64,000 nt of DNA from the NCBI RefSeq assembly GCF_023065955.2, contig NW_026623089.1, positions 29,170,767 to 29,234,766 of the forward strand. The letters are read 5' to 3'. Positions 54,956 through 64,000 of this stretch are shown here, one piece after another. Under the pieces are notes generated by a model. The model did not search any database. It was given only the letters and a program-made list of their open reading frames with translations, and was not told the DNA's origin. How positions within the stretch are numbered: position 1 is the first letter of the stretch; every line of letters starts with the position of its first letter. The stretch comes from Ursus arctos (Eukaryota > Chordata > Mammalia > Carnivora > Ursidae). A program made the translations under genes and the position numbers.

Positions 54956-57944
54956 GGTCTTAAGAAGGAAAAACTAAAGAGCAGAGTGTGCTAGAAAAAG
55001 GAACATCAGAAGTGGTTGTCGTGACCCTTGTAGCCTGAGTTGACCCGAGCAGCTTGTCCACGCTCAGTGCTGCGGCGATCCGGTGTCTCTCTGCATCGGG
55101 AGCAGCCCGCCTCGTCAAATCCTGCCTCCCAGAGCCCTAAGCCTTTGCTTACGGGACTCTGACGCATGTCTGAAATGTTCTAGCTGGCCCTGCCTCCTGT
55201 GAGGTGGCCCCGGCCTCCCCGGTAGCCCCTGGCAGCTGACCGAGGACAGAGGACGGGCCCTCTACAACTCACTGAGCTGAGCAGGCTGGCCCTTCACCTT
55301 GGACACGGGCTGCAGGTGCAGCTCTCCGTCGCACCCCTCCTTGAACCCGCACGGTTGCCACCGCACCTCCTGAACGTGTAGTTTCTTTCTTTCCAAGCGC
55401 TGGGCGTTCATTTCATCTTCCTTCCCCATGAAGTCCCTCCTCTGTCTCTTCCAAGAACTCAAGAAATTTTCTTCTGTCTCCTCGGCGGCAGGGAAGCTAG
55501 ACCATCCTTTGCAGTCACCTTGGAGTAGATGAACCTGGTCTCGCTTGCTGCTGACTGTGGGGCCTGCAGCCCTTCGGAGCTCTCCTCTGGAAACAAAAGC
55601 CAGACCATCCTGGGTCCTCATCCTGAATCAGCCAGGGATCCGGGGAAAGACCCTTCTCTCTTCTCCCAGGCAAAGGTTGAACCAGGCAGGCCCTGTCTGG
55701 GGAAGTTTGGGCTGCCGAGCATTCTTCTGCAAGATGATATTGCCCGCTCCCAGCAAAGGAGAAGGCTTGCGTGGAGGACAGAATGGCGAAATTGGGCAGC
55801 CTCCCAGCTCCAGGTCAGGCCTTCTTTGTGGCTGTTGTGAAGCATTGTGAATTCTCAGAGCGTCAGAAAGACACGTTCTAATTTAAGTACCAAAATACGT
55901 TCCAAAGGCAAATATAACTTTCTATTATCTTCAGCTTAGGATGATTTGTCACTGTCTTCTTCTTTGGGCTGGATAACCAAGGGTTGACTATATAGACATA
56001 TTTAATTCGGGACCTTGGGAGGTTATTTGGTCCACCCCTTGCCTTCCAAGGAGGCCACACCTATAGCTCCTAGAGGCTCCATTTCTTTAAAGCCTTCCAA
56101 GAGAATGTGTGCAATCTTTTTGTAATCTAGCTCAATTACTTATGTCAAGAATCTATTTGACAAATCTGAATCCCTCATATTAGGGTTTAATAGGCCATTT
56201 CTTTTAACTTTTGCTTTGCTATTGCCTTTGAAAGTATAAACCAAGTGGTCGCCATTCTTTCAAATAATGACAGCTAGGATCACTGCTCTGCATTTCATTC
56301 TCTGTGGATTTGGCCACATTTCTGGCTTTGACTCTTATTCTGTGCCGTCTACTCTATACCCATATTTAACTCCGTTTCCTTCTCTGTTTGATTGTAGACT
56401 CCGTTTAAGAATCATGCTGCAAGAGTTGAAATTTCTAAAAATTGAATGTGAATACCTTTACCGGGGGCACCTGCAATCCAGCTCCTGACAGGCCCCTTCT
56501 GTACTATCGTATAGACCTTTCCATTAGCTGGTCCCTGAAGGCATTTAGCTTTGCGACCCCTGGGATAATGGCCAGCTCTTCAGTGTATAAGGCGCCCTGT
56601 ACTTGAACTTGTCTTAGATGTGTTGACCTTGTAGTGTGTCTGACTTGAGCCCTGTTGCTTTGAGTATTTACTCTTTGAATAGGTTTGTTTTGTTTTGCAT
56701 TTTTGGTATGCTCGTTCTGGGTATTGATGGCATTGATTTTGAGCATGTTGCGGGTGAGTTTGTGTTGTGTTTCAGTTTCTTGAGTTAATTGTGATGGAAG
56801 GCGTGTGCGTGCATCTGACTCTGGGAGGAGCAGAAAATGACCGCCCTTTGTTCTGCGGGGATGGGGGAGGGAATGGGCTGGCTCTGCTCCTCCGCCACAG
56901 CTGGGCGAGTGCCTCCGCATATGGAGGGCTTATCTGCTGACCGGCAGGTGCAAGATTGTGGTCCGTGCATACAGTCTCCTCCCTGCGGGTGAGGGGAGGA
57001 TTTGATCACCCCCAGAGACAACTGCGCACGCACAGACCATTGAGGATCTTCAGGACTGGTTCCCTGGGTAAATAAAAAGCTCAGTAGCTTCCCCTTTTCT
57101 CAGTGGAACTAAACACCCAATCTACAGTTTCACATAGTCTGGAAAGGAATTCCTGTTGGTGTCAATCTTGCACGATTCCTTTAGAGCAGCTTTTGTTTCC
57201 TGGGATATCCCCAGAGGTCTGAGATAACCCCCCTACCCTTTCAGTTTCCAACAGAAGTTTTGCTCAAATGGAAAGATTGTAGTGGTTGTAAAGTTTAAAT
57301 CACGATTTAGATCAGTTTTTCTACACAGAGCATTCATTTGATAAAACCTGAACTCATTCTTCACACTTGGAAGGGTTTCATTTAAAGGGATGCTACATAT
57401 CGTAAAGCAGTGTCTCATTTTGTTCTTAATTTTGCAACTGTGTCAGAAAACTTTTTTAATTTACTAAAGTTAATTGAATTATTTAAAAGGCAAACTGTAT
57501 TCAAGTACCAGATTAATCATAATCATATAGGAGATATGTTTGCCATTATAAATAATAAGAACGATGAAGAATGAGATATTTATCTATGATTTAACCAAAG
57601 CAGAATTTATGCATTTTATTGTAAGTATATATAGACACACACGGCGTCTATAGACTGTATAGCGTGTGTACATAGTAGGTAGGTAGATGTGGTCTCCATG
57701 TAAATATGTGTACGTATGTGTAGTCCATATAAGTCTGTACAGACATACACATACGCACTTTTAACAAAATAGGAAAATAGGTTTGAACTTTCTGTGCTAA
57801 TTGTTGCTTTGTAAAACATTTTAATAGATTTGATCATGAGTTTTGACAACTTTAAAATGTTAGATAATTTCATTCTTTTCAATTTATCTTTCTCTTTTAG
57901 TTTAAAATATCTCTTACAGTGTGATAACACTCGTATGTGTTTTA

Positions 57945-58450
57945 TTACCAAAAAAATTCACACAATATAGATGAAAGTAAAAATCCATCTTTATCAACCC
58001 TCCACCCCTCCTTTAAGCACAACCCAGTCCTCTCCCAGAATAACAATTGTTTTCAGTTTGGTGTTTAGACTTCTAGAAATTTCTATGTTACCTATATGTA
58101 TTACATATATGTTCCTAAGTTGCAAATATATAATTTTTGGAAGAATCAAACCGGTACATATTATTCCAAAACTCACTTTTTTTCACTGTACAGCCTATTT
58201 ATTGTTCATATATAGAGATCTAGCTTGTTTTTTAAGTTGTTTAGTGTGGCTGTACCACATTCGTTTTGTCACCCCTCAAGTGACATTTAAGCTGTCCCTA
58301 ATCTGTGACCACTGCAAACAGTGCTGAACTGCACATCCTTACCCACATATGCAAATATTTTTCTGGGATAGGTACCAAGCAGTGGAGATGCTGGGAATGC
58401 TATGTACATTCTGGATCTTAATAAATATCACCAAATTGTTTCCACTCTCC
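57945..58450 (-). mobile_element. L1 LINE fragment, antisense
   Basis: 'aactcactttttttcactgt', 'gtgacatttaagctgtccct', 'tgcaaacagtgctgaactgc', 'gcaaatatttttctgggata' and 'aataaatatcaccaaattgt' are the reverse of old L1 3' sequence. Confidence 0.75.
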
Positions 58451-59114
58451 ATCTTTCTCTATTTATTCATAGCCTAGAAATAAAAGGTAAGCTTGGGGAT
58501 TATTGAATTCAACAGCTGTTCAAGCCCCTACTATGTGTATAGCCGCATAGACTCCAGGGCTTGAACCTGATCAATTTAGATCTAATAGTTCCAAGAAGGA
58601 CAAAGCCTATTCTGCATGTATAAGAGAAGCTGCTGCCGTTAGAAACCAGATTGAGACTTCAATACTTTCTGATTCCAGCTGCTAAGAGGACTTTCTCTAA
58701 AGCTTTGTCTGCAAAAATATATTTCTTAAATGGCTCACCCTTCACCCCGAGATTCATTGTCGCCGGTATCACGGTAGAACGATTGCGGGGTGCCAGCTCT
58801 TCTGCTGGGGTTAAGCCTGGACTGCCCCTGATTTTGAATACTAATAAGACATGAGCTGGAGCAGGAACCGGGGCTTGTAAACTCATTCTTAAAACTTTTC
58901 TAAAAAGGTTACACAGCAGCGCATGGCAGGTGTTCCAGAGATGTCTCATTGCTGCATCTCAACTTCCTTCTCCCCGGAAGCAGTGGGCAGAAATTCCACC
59001 TACCCTGCACGCCGGGTCACAGACTCCATTGACAGCCCAAGGTTCTGAAGCCCCTTCATAGTTACCCTAGCAACAGCACCCCCCATCCCCCCCAGAGCAA
59101 AGGGACAGAAGGTG

Positions 59115-59610
59115 TGGTATGCAGAATAATGGCCTTCCGAAGATGTCTGTCCTAATGCGCACAGGCAATGAATATGCTATCTTACATGGCAAAAGGGACT
59201 GTGCAGATGGGATTAAGTGAAGGACCTTGAGATAGTGAGGTGTCCCAGATTATCTGAGTGGGCCCAATGTAATCACAGGGTCCTTAAAACTAGAAAAAGG
59301 GAAGCAGAAGAGGAGGTCATAGTGATGTGAGGTGAGAAGGACTTACACTCACCATTCCTGGCTTTGAGGATGGAGGGAGGGGTCACAGGTCAAGGAATGT
59401 GGGTGGGCTCTAGAAGCTGGAGAAGGTAAGGAAATAGTTTTACTCCTAGAGCTTCTAGAAGGGAATGCAGTCATGCCAACACCTTGATTTCAGCACAGAC
59501 CAATGATGGAATTCTAACAGACAGAAGGGTAAGATGATCATTTGCGTTGTCTTATGCCACTAAGTTCGTGCTGAGTTGTTACAGCAGCAATAGGAAACTA
59601 GTACGTCAGA
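59115..59610 (+). mobile_element. MLT1/MaLR-type LTR, nearly complete
   Basis: 'gtggtatgcagaataatggc', 'ggactgtgcagatgggatta', 'ttatctgagtgggcccaatg', 'taatcacagggtccttaaaa', 'atgccaacaccttgatttca' and the terminal 'gttacagcagcaataggaaa' followed by 'ctagtac'. Confidence 0.85.
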
Positions 59611-59765
59611 TGCTTGGTGTGATTTCTCGGAGAGGGGATGGCCATTACCTCCGAGAATTTTAGTAGAATTATTTTAACAATTTCATGGCCTTAAAATAAA
59701 TATACCACCCACAAACATATTATTTAAAAGAATAAAGGAAGTATACCACCAATGAAAGTATTATT

Positions 59766-59968
59766 ATTATTATTTTTTAAAGATTTTGTTTATTTATTTG
59801 ACAGAGATAGAGACAGCCAGCGAGAGAGGGAACACAAGCAGGGGGAGTGGGAGAGGAAGAAGCAGGCTCATAGCGGAGGAGCCTGATGTGGGGCTCGATC
59901 CCATAGCGCTGGGATCACGCCCTGAGCCAAAGGCAGATGCTTAACCGCTGTGCCACCCAGGCGCCCCC
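59766..59968 (-). mobile_element. Carnivore tRNA-derived SINE, 'cagccagcgagagag' subtype
   Basis: Head at the right ('gctgtgccacccaggcgccc'), tail at the left. A perfect 12-bp target duplication 'gaaagtattatt' lies at 59754-59765 and 59969-59980. Well preserved, so relatively young. Confidence 0.96.
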
Positions 59969-61099
59969 GAAAGTATTATTTTTAATCAATGACAATCCCT
60001 AGTCTTAGGAGCATGTGCAGTTTGGGGAAGAATCCCTAAAAGCACACTTTGTTCCTTAGTGACCAGCCACCTTAATGCACCGGGCAGCTCGCTGTTTGAC
60101 GCCCCATGCCTTGGATGGTTGGAGGTGGGGAGAGGGATTGAGAGCTTTTAAAGACCTCATTGTCCTGGGTGAGACAACACACTGAAACTGGGTGAGGTCA
60201 TGAGCAACCCATACCCCTCCCCCCCAGAGAGATGTGAACATTCCAGGAGTCGGACAGGGTGGAGAGCACTTCCAGGTGAGAACCACCAAGGCCTTGGAGG
60301 GGGCATTTAGACAGCATGTGGAAGGACAGGTAGCACGCGGGTCTCTTTAACAAGGGAGCAGTGACCTCTCCAGGTTGAAGACAGCTTGAGGCTTACTTGG
60401 ATTTTGTTGTTTATTTGTTTTAAAATTAATTTTTTTTAAAAAAGCATTTTAACAAAAAACTGATTTTCACATAGTGAAGAATATTTATAAAAAGCCATTC
60501 CAAAATAGTAATATAATTAAGACCCTAAAATTGCCTCTGCTGAAAAAGGCAAAGCTACTTTTAGTAGTCTGAGTTTTTCACCCATTCAGAAAGTGAATGT
60601 AGGCCCCATCTCCAGTCACCTTCCTTGAAGTCTGTCTTCTCCCCAGTTCTGTGAGTGGTGGGCTGGGCGGAAGACCTTCCTTGTCCCACCCCAGCCTCCT
60701 GAAGTCCCAGGCACAGGGCAGGCTGCAGGTGAAGCCCGCCGTCCCCACCCTTACACCCCTACAGCAGCAGGACTTCCTCTTCCCTCTCCTCCCCCACTCC
60801 TTGCCCCCTTCCCCTTTCACCCCTCCCCCAAACACATCCCACACTTCTCTTTGCCATTTCCACTCCCAGCATCACTTCTGCTCTGGGGAGGTGGGGTGTC
60901 ACCTGACCCCTGCCGCCCTCTCGCAGGTCTCCCCACACCTTCTCCCCAGTGCTACTGACCTGGTGAGTCATTTTCCTCCAAGAATGCTATGGTTAGGACT
61001 TAATCTTCTCTCTGAGGAAATAGTTCATTTTGAGGTGCAGATACCTAGGAAAACATGCAAGGATGTGAAAAACTAAAACATTCCCCACTTTGGATTTTT

Positions 61100-61118
61100 G
61101 CCGTTCCCCCCCCCCCCA
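61100..61118 (+). repeat. Poly-C run
   Basis: A run of ten or more C residues in 'ttccccccccccccattt'. Confidence 0.8.
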
Positions 61119-61659
61119 TTTACTGTCAGTCCTGAAGGGGCAGAGTGCGCAGCGTGCCCCTCGTAGTTTGCTTACGTCATCCTGTCTTAAACCGTCACAG
61201 TGGTCCGCGTGACGCGTGGTATTTAACTGAGCCTCAGTCACATTTTTTCACATTGTCACATCACTAAAATTGGGATGTGACCTACAACGGGCAGCTGGCG
61301 CTAATTGGAAGTCTTTTCTTTCCTAGAGATACTGCAGTAATGGGGAGTCTTAGACGACGCCTTAGCTTTGATGAGAGCACTGTAGTAGTGTTGTCTCATT
61401 TTGCAGGTAAGGAAACTGAGGCCCAGAGATCCACGGAAAGTCGTAGATATGATGAAAGGTGAACTATTATTCTACATATGCCCGCGAAATTCAGTGTGTT
61501 GATTGTGTTGTTCAAATCATAATCTTTATTGATATTTCTCTGCCTGCTGATAACCGAGGCTTGGTTTGGAATACCCTACCGCTGAAGTCCGTTTCTTTCT
61601 GTGACTCTGTGCTGCTGTATGTTGAGTCTATTTTATTAGGTGCAGTTTTAGAATTCTTT

Positions 61660-62110
61660 TTTTTTTTTATTGAGATGTAATGGACATATAACATTAGCTT
61701 CGGGTTTACAACACCATGATTCAATATTTGTCTATATTGTGAAGTGATAACCACAATAAATCTTAGACTTCTTATATTTTCCTGGTGAATGGAGCCATTA
61801 GTATGAAGTGACCCCATCTATCCCTAATTATGGTTTTGGCCTAATGTTATTATTATAACTATTCCATCTCTTTTTTTGTTACTGTTTGCCAAGAATATCC
61901 TTTTTCATCCTTTTACTTTGAACTTTCCAAAATCCTTACATTTTGTGTGTGTTTCTTGTATGCGGCATGTATAGTTTATATTTCTTTCTTAACTGACCAT
62001 GTCCGTCCTTTTACTGATGAGTTTAGTCCATTCCATTTAATGGGAACATTAATATCTTCAAACTTGTTTCTCTTACTTGTTCAATTTTCATGTTTTCAAT
62101 GCTTCTTTTC
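61660..62110 (-). mobile_element. L1 LINE fragment, antisense, left part
   Basis: 'attgagatgtaatggacata', 'taacattagcttcgggttta', 'caacaccatgattcaatatt' and 'gataaccacaataaatctta' are the reverse of an old L1 3' region; further on 'gtgtgtgtttcttgtatgcg' is the reverse of ORF2. Split by the SINEs that follow. Confidence 0.8.
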
Positions 62111-62124
62111 CTTTCTTGCCTTTT

Positions 62125-62321
62125 TTTTTTTTTTAAGATTTTATTTATTTATTTATGTGACAGAGAGACAGCCAGTGAGAGAGGGAACACAGCAGGGAGA
62201 GTGGGAGAGGAAGAAGCAGGCTCACAGCGGAGGAGCCCGATGTGGGACTCGATCCCGATACCGGGATCACGCCCTGAGCCGAAGGCAGACGCTTTTAATG
62301 ACTGCGCTACCCAGGTGCCCC
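62125..62321 (-). mobile_element. Carnivore tRNA-derived SINE, 'cagccagtgagagag' subtype
   Basis: Head at the right, tail 'aagattttatttatttattt' at the left. Target duplication 'ctttcttgccttt' at 62111 onward and 62322 onward. Inserted into the L1, next to an older SINE. Confidence 0.95.
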
Positions 62322-62340
62322 CTTTCTTGCCTTTCTTTTA

Positions 62341-62503
62341 AGACTTTTTATTTTGTGGGGGGAGGGGGAGAAGGAGAGAGAGTTTTAAGCAGACTGCGCT
62401 AAGTGCAGAGCCTGACCCTGGGCTCCATTTCACGAGCCTGAGATCATGACCTGAGCCAAAACCGAGAGCCAGACACTCAACCAGCTAAGCCACACCGGAG
62501 CCC
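62341..62503 (-). mobile_element. Older, diverged carnivore SINE
   Basis: 'gatcatgacctgagccaaaa', 'ccagctaagccacaccggag' and a shortened GA-rich tail. More substitutions than its neighbour at 62125. Its tail lies 20 bp from the neighbour's head. Confidence 0.88.
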
Positions 62504-62504
62504 C

Positions 62505-62900
62505 TCCTTTCTGGCTTTTTAAAAAACTGATTGATTGAGCAGCTTTTTGTGGGGCGGGGGGAAAGGAGGGAAACACTTGTTTTCTAAATCCCATTTTTTG
62601 CCTCTAATTGATTTGGGAATTTTACCCTCTTCTTCTGTTCTTTTAGTGATTTCTTTTGAAATTTTATGATACCTTTTTAACAAACTCTGAAATTATCTTA
62701 ACCCTCTTCTATAACATTACAAGGACTCTAGTCCACTTTAACTCTTGGGCAGCCCTTCCTGTCTCATTGCTGCATCTCAACATTGCTGCAACTCATACAT
62801 ATAGGATGTCAACTTTGCCCCTTTGAAAACCCTACCACTTATAATTATTATTGTTGTTGTTATAATTCTCTAAAGGCAGTGTTTTTAATCAGGAACACTA
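62505..62900 (-). mobile_element. L1 LINE fragment, antisense, right part (probable)
   Basis: AT-rich sequence that seems to continue the L1 interrupted at 62110 ('ttagtgatttcttttgaaat', 'ataacattacaaggactcta'). The match is weaker than in the left part. Confidence 0.45.
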
Positions 62901-64000
62901 GCTCTCTCCAAGGGTCCTGGATTAATACAGGATTCTAAAGTTCAGTGTCCTCCCTATGCTGCCAGATCAAGAGTTAGTAATACTCTTCACAGTGCTCTGA
63001 GCCCTTTATTCCTATTTGGTTAGGCTCGTCAGTGCCAGATCTAGTTTCGACTCCCTTTTCTGTGGAGTAGCGTGGTTCTTGGAGATTTTCCTGAAGTTTG
63101 TGAGCCAAGCAATACAGTAAAGATATATTTCATCTGGAACCTACTTTTTTTGTAGTGGTAGGATCCTTCAGCAGTCTATCCTATGGATGGATACAGAAGT
63201 CTGGAGCTGTCCATGATTTAGGATCTCCAAAGCTTGTTTTTCTATCACTAAGAGGACTGGGGAGGGTATGGGCAGCTAAAAGGAATAGTATTTAAGAGGT
63301 TCTCCCCCTTACCAGTTCAAAGATGCTTGAACTCACTTCCTGCAAAATAGAAAGAGCTCTACAGCATGGGAGATTTGGGTGTGAGATGGAGAGGGTTAGG
63401 GATGTGTGCGTATGGGGAGAGAAGCACATGCAGTAAGCCACAGGCACTCTGGTAGTCAGGCCAGACCCTGAGACAGTGCCTCTCTGGAGGAGCTAAGATC
63501 CAAGTCATGTCCAGCTTAAATGACACCATGTAAGGTCACCAGTGTTTGGCTACACCAACCAAGGAAATGCATGACTGTGTATATCAAAAAGAACCTCCTT
63601 CCCCCATCAGCAGCCATCTTTCCATGTTGTTTATGGAGTAGAATTACAGCCATATGAAGTCAAGGACAGGTACCCAGTGTGTTTTGACATGCCCTTGTGC
63701 TATAGTCACTCTGTATGTTGGCCATGAATGGGCGCTGGGATGATAACCGGGCTAATGAGGATTCTCCCTGGTTGGGGGCTATCCTGGAGAGCAATACGGC
63801 ATTGGTGGGCTCGTCCCAGAGAATAGGGTAGCAGAATCTTCTCTTTGGACCTCATACCACCTTCATTCCTTCTTTTGGGATGAACATTCCCTCCTCTTTG
63901 AAGAACTATTCTGATCACAGGATCTTATGGAACTGCTAGTCAATAGTCTGGGGTTCCCTGTGACCTAAGCCTGTTTAATCAGTGTCTTGATCTGAGATTT
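62901..64000. other. Intron 2 sequence, nothing recognised
   Basis: No exon with CRTAC1 similarity and no confident repeat up to the window edge. Confidence 0.4.

Larger units (their letters stand above)
53393..64000 (+). other. CRTAC1: CRTAC1 intron 2 (partial, continues past the window)
   Basis: Begins with a perfect GTAAGT donor. I found no third CRTAC1 exon (expected to begin by completing Gly75 and continue with 'YNGPNLV', from memory of the human protein). No recognised repeat or exon in about 55.0-57.9, 58.5-59.1, 60.0-61.6 and 62.9-64.0 kb. Confidence 0.8.

Overview
This is nuclear DNA from a carnivoran mammal. Eight full-length tRNA-derived SINEs of the carnivore (SINEC/CAN) type lie in it, each with the typical 'gcctgggtggctcag' head, a CT-rich middle and an A/T-rich tail, and most are framed by clear target-site duplications. 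Several carry the 'acagccagcgagagaggg' tail version, which I associate with arctoid carnivores (bears, seals, mustelids). A bear-like genome is my best guess, but it is an inference. There are no bacterial or viral genes, no CRISPR array and no operons.

The only protein-coding gene I can support is CRTAC1 (cartilage acidic protein 1), on the + strand. A large CpG island (about 34.3-36.0 kb) holds its promoter: two inverted CCAAT boxes, a TATAAAG box and a GC box, followed by a short 5' UTR. Coding exon 1 (35482-35505) is only eight codons and ends at a GTGAGT donor. Intron 1 is about 17.7 kb. Coding exon 2 (53193-53392) carries the signal peptide and the first calcium-binding DxDxDG loop of the FG-GAP/VCBS propeller. 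Intron 2 runs off the right edge; all later exons lie outside.

The left 34 kb is intergenic. In human the upstream neighbour is R3HCC1L, arranged head to head with CRTAC1 (from memory). This part is a patchwork of ancient mammalian repeats (MIR, L2, L3/CR1, hAT, MaLR-type LTRs), carnivore SINEs, simple repeats and unique sequence. Notable items are a decayed L3/CR1 LINE with readable reverse-transcriptase motifs (11.4-12.4 kb), a 91-bp tandem duplication inside a MIR, two CpG-rich patches away from any known gene, a G/C hairpin, and CTCF-type motifs at about 22.0 and 25.8 kb; a third CTCF-type motif lies in intron 1 at 37.5 kb.

The introns add a cluster of five related hAT-type fragments around an antisense L1 (47.6-50.1 kb), two MER5A-like elements, a (GT)18 microsatellite, further L1 and LTR pieces and a stack of nested SINEs. 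I found no sign of a new biological system. The most useful results are the CRTAC1 5' gene structure with its promoter, and the candidate CTCF sites around it. Repeat family names come from memory of consensus sequences and have not been checked by a database search.
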